DNA of 64,000 nt, taken from contig NZ_CP110140.1 in NCBI RefSeq assembly GCF_025979885.1, forward strand, positions 1-64,000, given 5' to 3'. The stretch's first letter is position 1. Every line of letters begins with the position of its first letter. Below are positions 20,536 through 28,801 of the stretch, piece after piece. A program made the position numbers and the translations under genes. The notes beneath the pieces were generated by a model, which made no database searches, was not told where the DNA came from, and saw only the letters and a list, made by a program, of their open reading frames with translations. The stretch comes from Hymenobacter sp. YIM 151500-1 (GTDB lineage Bacteria > Bacteroidota > Bacteroidia > Cytophagales > Hymenobacteraceae).

Positions 20536-21333
20536 TTGATACGCTCCTTACGGCATAGCCTTAATTTATTGGGTTGTCGCGCTATCCTATGCGCTGCTGG
20601 CCTGGCAATTACCTTGTCTGGTTGCCGGTCAACTGTCGTCATTCCCCGATTCGCAGCGGCTCCCGGGCATCGCTCATCGTGGCCGCCGTCGCAGTCTGAC
20701 ACGGCGACGGCTGCTGTCCGCTGCGATTCCTCCACGCTCCCTCGTAACCACCTACCTGCGGAAGGGCAGTCCCCGGCCGCTCAGCTGCGGGGCGAGGTGC
20801 CCCCCGGGCAACCGGCAACGCTGGCCAAGTTGGGTAGCAAGGAGGCAAAAATCGTTGCCGGAGACACGGCACACCGCGCCCCGCAGCCAGTAGCCCCGCG
20901 CAAGCCGTTGCCTAGCCCCGCGCGCAAGTTCCTAAGCGCCCAAACGCTGGTGCACTACGGCCTGCATTTCGTGTTCCCGGTTGTGTTGGCGCTGGTGCTT
21001 TTTCCGCTGGCGTGGCAGGCAGCCTACCTGATGATGGTGGCCACGATGCTCATTGACCTAGACCACCTGCTGGCCAAGCCCATCTTCGACCCGCTCCGCT
21101 GCAGCGTAGGGTTTCACCCGTTGCATTCATTCTACGCCATTCCGGTGTACGCCTTGCTGTTGCTGCTGCCGGCAGCGCAACCCGTCGCGGTGGGACTGCT
21201 CTTCCACCTGTTCACGGATACGGTGGATTGCGTGTGGAACTTCTCCCACTGCCACGCGTGCTACCTCAACTCTCGCTTGTACGCCCTGCACCATTGGATG
21301 CGGAAACTACTGCGCCGCTCGCCACCGGAGTAG
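20536..21333 (+). CDS. DUF6122 membrane protein with an N-terminal lipoprotein-like extension
   Basis: 265 aa if translation begins at the TTG at 20536. The C-terminal 120 residues (from about LVHYGLHFVFP) match DUF6122, a small multi-pass family of Bacteroidota: ATMLIDLDHLLAKPIFDP, CSVGFHPLHSFYAIPVY and LFHLFTDTVDC. The first 130 residues are unusual for this family. They begin with a signal-like segment and a lipobox (LAITLSGC) and continue in a Pro/Ala-rich linker. A DUF6122-only protein would need an internal alternative start. Function of DUF6122 is unknown. Confidence 0.6.
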   Translation: MIRSLRHSLNLLGCRAILCAAGLAITLSGCRSTVVIPRFAAAPGHRSSWPPSQSDTATAAVRCDSSTLPRNHLPAEGQSPAAQLRGEVPPGQPATLAKLGSKEAKIVAGDTAHRAPQPVAPRKPLPSPARKFLSAQTLVHYGLHFVFPVVLALVLFPLAWQAAYLMMVATMLIDLDHLLAKPIFDPLRCSVGFHPLHSFYAIPVYALLLLLPAAQPVAVGLLFHLFTDTVDCVWNFSHCHACYLNSRLYALHHWMRKLLRRSPPE

Positions 21334-21335
21334 CC

Positions 21336-22262
21336 TTACTTGCACGTCTGGACCAGCGCCGTTACGCTGAGGGTAGCCGTCGCGTCGGTCGTGTAGTTGT
21401 CGTTGTTTACGCACACGAACAGCTGCCGCGTGCCTGGGGGCAGCGTGATGGGCCGGGTTTCTTGCGGCGTGTTCACGGCTGCTCGCAAGCAGGCATTGCC
21501 GTTGGTGATAGTGCCTTTGGTGGCCAGGAACTGTTGCGCCGCGGCTGGGTCGGCGGTGATGTACCAGTGGCATTTGGTGCTGACCGTTGGCGGGGCATTG
21601 TTCCCCTGCTTGGTGAGGGCCGTAGCCGCGGTGCCCAGTAGGGCCGGGGCGGCCGTGCCGCCGCTGCTGGCTACGGCCGCTACCGCCAGCGCCGTCGACC
21701 AGGAAATGGGGGGCTGCCCCTCGTCGCGCACGTCAAGCTTATAGACCACGCCCACCGTCCCGTCCGGAATATCCACGGTGAACACGTTGCGGCTGCTATG
21801 CATGCAGTTGCTGCAGTGCAGCGTGGCGTTGCTCAGCGGCAACGCGTCCTGCACCACGGCCCGGCACTTGATTTCCCGCCCGTCCTCGCGCCAGCTGCGA
21901 AAATCCGCCTGTTGCACGCCATTCAGGTACGTACCCCGGAAGCTGACCAAGCCGTTCTCGTGCCAGCCGCAACACAGCCCATGCGGCTTGTCGGGCGTTT
22001 CGCCCGCGAGCTTGCCTTCCCATTGTTTTTTCCACGACGGGTAGAAGTAGTCACGCACCGTGCCCACCGGCTTGCCGGAAGCGTCGCGGTGCGCAATGCG
22101 CGCATAGGCTACTTCCTCCAGCGTTTCGGTTCGTTCCCAGTCGCGGTCAAAGTAGATGGTATCGGCGGGTGGTAGACTAACCGCTGCCGGCTTAGGTCGC
22201 TGGGCCAACGCGGCGACACTTATAATAAGGAGTAAAAAAAGCAGGGAGTAGCTTTTGGTCAT
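21336..22262 (-). CDS. Secreted protein with MORN/YwqK-like N-terminal repeats
   Basis: 308 aa with a signal peptide ending near AALAQRP. Residues about 60-140 carry short Trp/Tyr/Gly-rich repeats (RDYFYPSWKKQWEGKLAG, HENGLVSFRGTYLNGVQQ) like the MORN-type repeats of YwqK-like proteins. The C-terminal half is Ala/Thr-rich with several Cys and no recognised domain. Convergent with the DUF6122 gene, 2 nt apart. Function unknown. Confidence 0.6.
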   Translation of the reverse strand: MTKSYSLLFLLLIISVAALAQRPKPAAVSLPPADTIYFDRDWERTETLEEVAYARIAHRDASGKPVGTVRDYFYPSWKKQWEGKLAGETPDKPHGLCCGWHENGLVSFRGTYLNGVQQADFRSWREDGREIKCRAVVQDALPLSNATLHCSNCMHSSRNVFTVDIPDGTVGVVYKLDVRDEGQPPISWSTALAVAAVASSGGTAAPALLGTAATALTKQGNNAPPTVSTKCHWYITADPAAAQQFLATKGTITNGNACLRAAVNTPQETRPITLPPGTRQLFVCVNNDNYTTDATATLSVTALVQTCK

Positions 22263-22425
22263 AGAACGACAAACATTGAAAGCGCGGGAGTGCGACTTGT
22301 AAAAATAACGCGAAGTTTTGCCACGCTCATCATCTCATAACCGCGAAATTGTGTACACGAGGTGACCCGCCCTCTGTAACTATCAGCATAGAATCGACCT
22401 GACGGTTGGTAACACTTCTTTCACC

Positions 22426-22460
22426 ATAAGGTATGATAAGGTTCACTTATCATACCTTAT
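22426..22460. repeat. Perfect 15-bp inverted repeat upstream of the recombinase
   Basis: ATAAGGTATGATAAG (22426-22440) and its exact complement (22446-22460) flank the 5-nt spacer GTTCA. It lies just before the -7 box at 22465 and 67 nt before the recombinase start. It could be an operator controlling the recombinase, or the recombination core it acts on: two binding arms around a short central region is the usual form of tyrosine-recombinase sites. I saw no second copy in the window. Confidence 0.75.
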
Positions 22461-22464
22461 AATG

Positions 22465-22472
22465 TACCTTTG
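22465..22472 (+). promoter_or_regulatory. -7 box of the recombinase promoter
   Basis: TACCTTTG matches TAnnTTTG. The inverted repeat at 22426-22460 occupies the -33 region, so a protein bound there would block the promoter. Confidence 0.45.
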
Positions 22473-22526
22473 GCAAGCACTTTTTTTTCGGGCGTTTACT
22501 CCTTATATAATATATAATAAGCCACC

Positions 22527-23486
22527 ATGAGCACCGTCCCCGTCGTCCTGCCTTCGCCCGCGTCCACCGGCCTTGCGCACCTGGCTGAGCAGACTGCCCG
22601 CTACGTCGAGGCCGGCCTGCAGGGCGCGCCCAATACGGCCCGGGCCTACGCGGGCGATTGGCGCCGCTTCTCGGCCTGGTGCACCGAGCACGGGCAGGTG
22701 GCACTGCCGGCGTCGGTAGATACGCTCGCCGGGTTTGTGACGCACCTAGCCGAAGCTGAGAAGAAGGTGGCCACCATCCAGCGCCACTGCGCGGCCATCA
22801 GCAAAGCCCACGCGCTACGGGACTTGGCCTCGCCCACGGACGACAAAAAATTTAAGGTGCTACTCGAAGGTATCAGCCGGGTGAAAGGCACCCGCCAGAA
22901 GCAGGCGCCGGCATTTTCGTTGGCCAGCTTCAAGCGCACCGTCAAGCACATCGACGCCTCGACGCCGGCGGGCCTGCGTGACCGGGTAATTTTGCTGCTG
23001 GGCTTCACGGGAGCATTTCGTCGTTCCGAACTGTCCGCCCTCGACTTGGAGGACCTTACATTTTCGGACGAAGGGCTGACCATCGACCTGAAGCGCAGCA
23101 AGACCAACCAATTGGGGGAAGCCGAGGAAAAGGCCATTTTCTACTCCCCGGACCCTTCGCTGTGTCCCATCCGCACGCTGCAGACCTGGCTACGGATGCT
23201 CGGCCGAACTACCGGGCCCGTGCTGGTCTCCCTGCGTAAGGGCGGGCGCCTGACTGAGCGCCGGCTGACGGATGTTCACTTAAATAAGATTGTGCAGCGG
23301 CACCTGGGCCCGAAGTTCACCGCTCATTCTTTGCGGGCTTCGTTCGTAACGGTGGCCAAGCTCAATGGCGCCGATGACTCAGAGGTGATGAACCAGACCA
23401 AGCATAAGACGAGCTCTATGATACGGCGCTATACCCGCCTCGATAATGTACGGCAGCACAACGCGGCTCAGAAATTGGGGCTGTAG
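22527..23486 (+). CDS. Tyrosine recombinase / integrase
   Basis: 319 aa. N-terminal SAM-like core-binding domain (about residues 15-115), then the catalytic domain. Catalytic residues visible: Arg165 (GAFRRSEL), Lys192 (RSKTNQ), His267 and Arg270 (HSLR), His293 (TKHKTSS) and nucleophile Tyr302 (RRYTR). The set is complete, so it should be active. It marks the left boundary of the AT-richer accessory island and is followed by co-oriented cargo genes. It could move the island or resolve plasmid multimers. Confidence 0.9.
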   Translation: MSTVPVVLPSPASTGLAHLAEQTARYVEAGLQGAPNTARAYAGDWRRFSAWCTEHGQVALPASVDTLAGFVTHLAEAEKKVATIQRHCAAISKAHALRDLASPTDDKKFKVLLEGISRVKGTRQKQAPAFSLASFKRTVKHIDASTPAGLRDRVILLLGFTGAFRRSELSALDLEDLTFSDEGLTIDLKRSKTNQLGEAEEKAIFYSPDPSLCPIRTLQTWLRMLGRTTGPVLVSLRKGGRLTERRLTDVHLNKIVQRHLGPKFTAHSLRASFVTVAKLNGADDSEVMNQTKHKTSSMIRRYTRLDNVRQHNAAQKLGL

Positions 23487-23501
23487 GCTATTAATGCGCC
23501 A

Positions 23502-24476
23502 ATGGGAAAATTCTTTACTAAGCAGGTCTGTGTTTACCTCGACCAGTTTGCCGTCAGCCATTGTGCTGACCCAAACTCTTCGGAAGACTGGCAGCAGCTG
23601 CGAACCATCATTGAGCAAGGCGTAGCCAATAAAACCTTGGTTGTTCCGTACTCCAACGAGCACTTGCTGGAATCGTCGGCTAGAGATGCTGAACGTGCGC
23701 AAACGCAAGATGCCTTTCTTTTCAGGCTCAGCGGGGGATTGTCCTTGATGTCAGAAGGAGATGTAACGGCGCGGCTGCTCCTCAACCACGCTCGTAAGCA
23801 AGCTCCTAGCAGAAGCAGTTTTTGCCAAAAGGTGCCGGTGATGGGCTTTGCCCTTCAAGATGGATTCCAGCAGTTTAGCGCGATAAAAAGGGGCTTTAAT
23901 ATCATGATTGAAGAGGCGGCGGTAGCAGTGAACCACACCCGCCAGCTGACTGCTCAAGGGCCACGCCCCAATGAGGCCCTGCGCAGAACTGCGCTCTTCC
24001 TAAAAGAAGAATACTACACGAAAGAGCTATTGTCGCAGCTAAAGAAGTTTGCCCGGTATGGATTTCTGGAACGGAAAACCGCTGTGTTTCCCTCGCAGAC
24101 AATTCCGTTGTGGTCAGATGCTGTCATGGTTCTTCTGATTAACCGGTTGGGAATGACTCAACGGGAAGCGAGAAAAATCAAAGAAACGATTGAAAAACAC
24201 GGCTTGCGAGTAGCTGCTGCCCCTCTATTTATTCGAGCACGACTAGAAGCGGCCATGGCTCTCAAGCACCAGCGAGAAACGCCCAACGACTACATGGATG
24301 TGCAACGCATGGCCGTAGCGTTGCCGTTCGCAGACATCGTGCTGACTGATAAGTCTAAATGTTTTGACATCAAAGAATACGCTCTTCATACCCTTTTCGA
24401 CACGGAAGTCTATTCCGGCAGTCGCGAGGACCTAAAGCAGTTCGCAGTGCGGTTGAGAAAAATTGTGGAAGCGTAA
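23502..24476 (+). CDS. PIN-like domain protein
   Basis: 324 aa, starting 15 nt after the recombinase. The N-terminus KQVCVYLDQFAVSH has the acidic first strand of PIN-like nucleases. The C-terminal part has DYMDVQRMAVALPFADIVLTD, where a helix with Asp is followed by a strand ending in Asp, as in the PIN active site. If folded this way it would be a metal-dependent RNase. The middle 200 residues are helical with no recognised domain. Co-transcription with the recombinase is likely. Confidence 0.55.
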   Translation: MGKFFTKQVCVYLDQFAVSHCADPNSSEDWQQLRTIIEQGVANKTLVVPYSNEHLLESSARDAERAQTQDAFLFRLSGGLSLMSEGDVTARLLLNHARKQAPSRSSFCQKVPVMGFALQDGFQQFSAIKRGFNIMIEEAAVAVNHTRQLTAQGPRPNEALRRTALFLKEEYYTKELLSQLKKFARYGFLERKTAVFPSQTIPLWSDAVMVLLINRLGMTQREARKIKETIEKHGLRVAAAPLFIRARLEAAMALKHQRETPNDYMDVQRMAVALPFADIVLTDKSKCFDIKEYALHTLFDTEVYSGSREDLKQFAVRLRKIVEA

Positions 24477-24546
24477 GTCTCAGACCCTATCTGTTGCCGC
24501 AGTACATTAGATTTGATTTCATCCTTGCTTCCCCTTCACCTGCCGT

Positions 24547-24993
24547 ATGCCGCTAGATATGCTTTATGACCTACCTGAGCTGCTACGCCGGGTTGAAAAG
24601 AAACTAGCCGACCCAACCGTGTTCTATATGCTCGCGGCTCATTACTACGACCGCGACAATCACCCGCGGCGTCGGCATTATCCGGCTGTCTTCACACTGC
24701 ATCAGGGCGAGGTTGCAAATCTTACCGTGGGCTCCACGGACCTGGCCTTTGATACAGCATTGGTGCGTTTTCCGGAAGATGGCGAAGAACATGCGCCCGG
24801 TCCCTGGGCAGACCGGTTTCGGGCGACAATCCCCTTCGAGCAGCTGTACCACGTGATGCGCAAAGTAGTACCCGCCGGCCAGCCCACGGGCAAACAGCTT
24901 CATTTTTCCTCGGACGACTCGGTGTACTACAATGAGCGGGTATACCGTGACAACTACCCTTCGCCGTGGACCATCATGTCACCAGAAGCCTGA
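24547..24993 (+). CDS. Hypothetical protein, paralogue of the next gene
   Basis: 148 aa, soluble, not recognised. It shows a run of strands (FYMLAAHYYDRD, YPAVFTLHQGEVANLTV) followed by RFRATIPFEQLYHVM. The gene that follows 2 nt downstream has the same order of elements at similar spacing (HYLVCTNYFETE, LLGTLHLQQDTVWNLVI, VTVNYDQVWQVL), so the two look like diverged tandem copies. Confidence 0.55.
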   Translation: MPLDMLYDLPELLRRVEKKLADPTVFYMLAAHYYDRDNHPRRRHYPAVFTLHQGEVANLTVGSTDLAFDTALVRFPEDGEEHAPGPWADRFRATIPFEQLYHVMRKVVPAGQPTGKQLHFSSDDSVYYNERVYRDNYPSPWTIMSPEA

Positions 24994-24995
24994 GT

Positions 24996-25370
24996 ATGAT
25001 GCCTTCCACACCGCACCCCTTACAAGGCGTTCTGCGCCAAATCCAAGCCGGCCTGGGCGATTCGCAGAACCACTACTTGGTCTGCACTAACTACTTTGAA
25101 ACCGAGAACGGCCCTGTGCTGCTGGGGACCCTGCACCTGCAGCAGGATACCGTGTGGAACCTGGTTATCGATGCCGACAGCTTTCGTTGCGAAGTGCTGC
25201 TACACCCAGATGACCCACAGTATCGCTCTCTCGTCACTGTCAACTACGACCAGGTGTGGCAGGTGCTCCACGGCGACGGCCCGAACTTCAGTGGCGAGCG
25301 AGCGGAAAACATCCTCTACGAGAATACTGAAGGATTATCAACTTTTGCCCGCCAGGGCATAGCCGAATAG
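24996..25370 (+). CDS. Hypothetical protein, paralogue of the preceding gene
   Basis: 124 aa from the ATG at 24996, 2 nt after the previous stop. An earlier in-frame start at 24966 would overlap the preceding gene. No recognised domain; similarity to the preceding protein is by layout rather than by long identities. Confidence 0.5.
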   Translation: MMPSTPHPLQGVLRQIQAGLGDSQNHYLVCTNYFETENGPVLLGTLHLQQDTVWNLVIDADSFRCEVLLHPDDPQYRSLVTVNYDQVWQVLHGDGPNFSGERAENILYENTEGLSTFARQGIAE

Positions 25371-25402
25371 TTGTGGAAGAACTCTTACAGCCCCGCCACC
25401 CG

Positions 25403-25753
25403 ATGGACAAGCACCATCAGGCCCAGCTGCAGACGCTGCAGCAGTTGCCTGAAAGCCAGCGCCACGAAATGGCCCGCTTATTTCGGCTGGGCAATGCCAC
25501 GTATCGGTACCAACAACAAGCTGTTGGCGAAGTCACCGAAGAAGATTACCGGCATTGGCTGGAAGGCTTGCCCGAACGCATGCGGCGGGCTGTGGAGAGG
25601 GAAGGCTTCGAGAAGGCCAAGACAAGCCTAGGCTTGCGGCGGCATGCCTTGGAACGTCGGGATATGGGCTACTCCGCATTTATGCAGTCGATACTCTCCC
25701 CTGAAGATTGGGCGTTTGAGCAACAGCAAGTCCGGTCTAATGATAGAGCGTAG
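25403..25753 (+). CDS. Hypothetical small helical protein
   Basis: 116 aa from the ATG at 25403. A GTG at 25373, 2 nt after the previous stop, is in frame and would add ten residues with translational coupling; I cannot decide between them. The sequence is Gln/Glu/Arg-rich and helical (LQQLPESQRHEMARLFRLGN, YRHWLEGLPERMRRAVE). No domain recognised. Confidence 0.45.
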   Translation: MDKHHQAQLQTLQQLPESQRHEMARLFRLGNATYRYQQQAVGEVTEEDYRHWLEGLPERMRRAVEREGFEKAKTSLGLRRHALERRDMGYSAFMQSILSPEDWAFEQQQVRSNDRA

Positions 25754-25810
25754 TAGGTACAGCCCTACACTATACTCAGATGCTACATATAGTAGTATTT
25801 ATCGGGTAAC

Positions 25811-26152
25811 ATGTCGTCATCTTCTGCATACTGGATGATGAAGGTCATCAACGAGATTGCCAACCTGCCCAACATTGCCTTTTGGACCCGCAACCTCGAA
25901 CGCGGCAAGGGCTTCGGCATCAACGGCTTTTTAAACCACTACCCCGACTTCATCATCCAGACCAAAAGCGGCAAAACACTGGTGGTCGAGACGAAGGGGG
26001 ACCATCTCGATGCCGAGCAAAAGATTAAGCTGGGCGCCACGTGGGCCCAGAAAGCCGGCAATGCCTACCGTTATTACATGGTGTACGAGCGTCGTGTGGT
26101 AGATGGGGCTCACAAGCTGGATGACTTTTTGAATATTTTGAAGGATATTTAA
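25811..26152 (+). pseudogene. C-terminal fragment of a type III restriction-like DEAD-box enzyme (PD-(D/E)xK domain)
   Basis: 113 aa matching only the end of large DEAD/DEAH restriction (Res-type) proteins. The nuclease core is visible as NHYPDFIIQTKSG followed by LVVETKGD, the PD...ExK catalytic signature, then KIKLGATWAQKAGNAYRYYMVYE. Family members are normally about 800-1000 aa with a helicase portion ahead of this domain. No helicase sequence is found in the preceding DNA. It may be a deletion remnant, or a small free-standing nuclease given that its reading frame and catalytic residues are intact. Confidence 0.6.
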
Positions 26153-26205
26153 TGTGCCATTACCCGGCCTTGTTTCTCTCTGATACCTTTTAGAATGTAT
26201 TGCGC

Positions 26206-26439
26206 ATGCCACCATCGCAACCTGCTACCCCAGAATCACCTTCGGATGCAAATGCGGCGCTAGCTACCAAAATTGTGGCAGCGTTGCGAGCGGCTGATTT
26301 CATTGGGCCGACAGAAGAGAAGGCCGCAATGATGCTGCTCACTACTACACCGGCCAAGGCCGGTGATTGGCGGCGGCTGCTCGAAAAAAACCTAGCTTCT
26401 ACGACTACCGACCATGCCGCAACGCATCACACAGCTTAG
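26206..26439 (+). CDS. Small helical protein overlapping the ATPase gene
   Basis: 77 aa from the ATG at 26206. Core NAALATKIVAALRAADFIGP...DWRRLLEKNL is helical, followed by a Thr/His-rich tail. It overlaps the start of the SMC-like ATPase gene by 26 nt in another frame, so the pair is likely co-translated and the products may interact. Not a beta-grasp fold by appearance. Function unknown. Confidence 0.5.
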   Translation: MPPSQPATPESPSDANAALATKIVAALRAADFIGPTEEKAAMMLLTTTPAKAGDWRRLLEKNLASTTTDHAATHHTA

Positions 26440-28801
26440 ACTGACGAATTTTCGGGGTGCCACGCAGCCGGTCACTATCAAATTCACTCCTGAGAAAGGT
26501 GGGGTGAAAACCAATGTTGTTGTCATTTTCGGGGAGAATGGCACTGGTAAATCTACGATTGTGGATGCACTGGATGTAATCGGGAATACATCGTTTGGCT
26601 CCCTCATCCGGCCCGGTATTCAAGCGCCGCAAAAGTATGTGGCTTCGCTTACGCGGGATGCACAATCGGTCGAAGCGGAACTGACGACCCAGGCGGGGCA
26701 TACCCGCAAGGCTACGCTAAGCGGCAAGACGGTGGTCATCTCATCTGGCACCGCTGATGCTATTATGCCCGAAATTCGGGTATTACGTCGGCGCGATTTA
26801 CTTCAGCTCATCGAGGCTACGCCGGCGAAGCGTTACGAGGCCATTCAGAAGTTTATCGCCGTAGCGGGGGTAGACAGTGCGGAAGCCGCTTTGCGAGCAG
26901 ACTGTAACGCCGTAGAAAAGCAGCTTGGCACCGCTGAAGCTACCCGAGCACAAGCAGCGGAATCATTGCAGGCACTCTGGGAGCAGGAAAGGCAGCCGGA
27001 CGAACCAGCTCAGGACGCATTGACCTGGGCCACGTACCGCGCTGCTGAAAATGTAAGCGAGCTGCAAAGCCGGCTCGGTTTCCTGGCCAAAGGCCCTGCT
27101 GGAATACAGCAACTCGCAGGTATCGTGGGGCAATGGCAGCAGACCCAGGCCAAGTTCACCCTTGAACAAGATGGCCTAGATATCGCCAACGCTGCCCTGC
27201 AAAACCAGAATCAGGATGCCACTGCCAGAAGCACTGAGCTTATCAGCCTGCTGAGCTCTGCCGAGCGATATTTAGCGCCGCCAGTCGAGCCGAGCAGCTG
27301 CCCCTTGTGTGATAACAGCGTGCAGGCAGATGTACTTCGCTCACGTATTCAGACGCAACTCGCCCAACTGCAAACCTCTCGTCTGCTTCTACAAAAAGTA
27401 ACTGAAGCTCAGGCCCGCTTCAAAACAGCAAGTGATGAAAAGACGCGCTGTAATCAGGAACTGGTGCGGGTAATCCAGGCTATGGGGGCGCACTTTACGA
27501 AGCACGAGCCAGCAGCTGTGCAGGAGTTGCGTATCGACTGGCCTGCGCAGGTCATAGAATTGGCCGTGGCCAATGATGACACTAGCATCAAGGTCGCGGC
27601 ACTAAGCGAGAAGCTGGTTGCCGTTAAAGAAGCGGTGCAATCGGAGTGCGACACGCTACAAACCCGCCTTGCCGTTTACAACAACATCAAAACGCAGGCC
27701 CAGTCGTTAAGCAAGAGTATGGATGAGGTAACTCATCTGGAGGCCGTATTGGACCGCCTGCGCAAGGCCTGCACGCTGATAGTAGATAAGCGCCGCGACT
27801 TTGTACAGGCCATTCTGGATGAAATTATTGGGGAGGTGAATGCCCTTTATCAATTTATCCACCCCGGCGAAAAAATTGGCCTGCACCGGCTCGAAATGGA
27901 TGATGCGAAGCGTGCTTCGCTCGACCAGCAAGCCACCTTTGAAGATAAAGACGGGGTGGTGCCCCAAGCCTATTTCAGCGAGTCGCACCTCGACACGTTT
28001 GGGTTCTGTCTATGGCTGGCCTTGGCCAAGCGCGACAACCCGAAGCAGTTGGTACTTGTACTCGACGACGTCTTTACGTCGGTTGATGCGCAGCACTTCC
28101 GTCGGATTTCGGATTTACTGGCGGCGCAAGCGGCTAATTTTCAGCAGGTCATTATCGCCACGCATAACCGGCTCTGGCACGACTATTACAAAATCAGCGG
28201 TGCCAGCGTGCATCTGCTCAAGCTCGAACGCTGGACGCTGGCTCGGGGCCTGCGGCCCCACGAGGACCAGATTCTGGCGACCGAGCTGGCCGCAGCTCTG
28301 GAGGCAGACATCTTTGACCGGCAGGCAGTAGCATCAAAGGCGGGCGTACTGCTGGAGAATGTCCTCGACAACCTGGCCGCTTACTACGAATGCAGCCTGA
28401 AGTACCGGCCGGGCCGTGGACATACGTTGGGTGATTTGCTGCGCACCACCAAAAAGCTGTTCCAGACGGCGAAAGTGCGGCGGGTGCGACGGGATACGCA
28501 GGGGCATCCCCTCGCACCGCACCTAGAAGAAAACTGGGTGGAAATCACTCTGAAGCAGCACCACGAAAAGCTTGACGCTATCAAGCTTATTCGCAACGAA
28601 GTGGGAGCACATTTTAACGCCCTGGGCAACGATTGGTCGGATAACGATGTGCGCGAGTTTGGGCAGGCAGCCTACGACCTGGCCGAGGCCCTGGCCTGCC
28701 AGCAGTGTGGCCACATTCCCAAGAACCTGCGCACCGACCACCGCGGCTGCGGCTGCGATGCCAAACACCAAACGCAGCTTTACCCGCTTAGCCTTAACTA
28801 A
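26414..28801 (+). CDS. SMC/RloC-like ATPase with zinc hook and C-terminal HEPN-like domain
   Basis: 795 aa. ABC/SMC-type head: Walker A GENGTGKST near residue 42, signature-like HLDTFGFCLWLALAK, Walker B LVLVLDDVF near 548 and the H-loop VIIATHNR. The coiled-coil arms meet at a zinc-hook CPLC near 295. The last 170 residues (from about AGVLLENVLDNLAAYYE) are helical with RNEVGAH near 725, an Rx5H motif as in HEPN RNases, and end in a Cys-rich segment (CQQCGHIP...CGC). This resembles RloC and related tRNA-cleaving phage-defence ATPases. It ends 4 nt into the convergent E2-E1-JAB gene. Confidence 0.75.
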   Translation: MPQRITQLRLTNFRGATQPVTIKFTPEKGGVKTNVVVIFGENGTGKSTIVDALDVIGNTSFGSLIRPGIQAPQKYVASLTRDAQSVEAELTTQAGHTRKATLSGKTVVISSGTADAIMPEIRVLRRRDLLQLIEATPAKRYEAIQKFIAVAGVDSAEAALRADCNAVEKQLGTAEATRAQAAESLQALWEQERQPDEPAQDALTWATYRAAENVSELQSRLGFLAKGPAGIQQLAGIVGQWQQTQAKFTLEQDGLDIANAALQNQNQDATARSTELISLLSSAERYLAPPVEPSSCPLCDNSVQADVLRSRIQTQLAQLQTSRLLLQKVTEAQARFKTASDEKTRCNQELVRVIQAMGAHFTKHEPAAVQELRIDWPAQVIELAVANDDTSIKVAALSEKLVAVKEAVQSECDTLQTRLAVYNNIKTQAQSLSKSMDEVTHLEAVLDRLRKACTLIVDKRRDFVQAILDEIIGEVNALYQFIHPGEKIGLHRLEMDDAKRASLDQQATFEDKDGVVPQAYFSESHLDTFGFCLWLALAKRDNPKQLVLVLDDVFTSVDAQHFRRISDLLAAQAANFQQVIIATHNRLWHDYYKISGASVHLLKLERWTLARGLRPHEDQILATELAAALEADIFDRQAVASKAGVLLENVLDNLAAYYECSLKYRPGRGHTLGDLLRTTKKLFQTAKVRRVRRDTQGHPLAPHLEENWVEITLKQHHEKLDAIKLIRNEVGAHFNALGNDWSDNDVREFGQAAYDLAEALACQQCGHIPKNLRTDHRGCGCDAKHQTQLYPLSLN

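Noticed and set aside
26206..26439. Small protein before the ATPase as the missing ubiquitin-like modifier
   Set aside because: Appears helical, lacks a terminal glycine motif, and is on the opposite strand in a different operon from the E2-E1-JAB gene.
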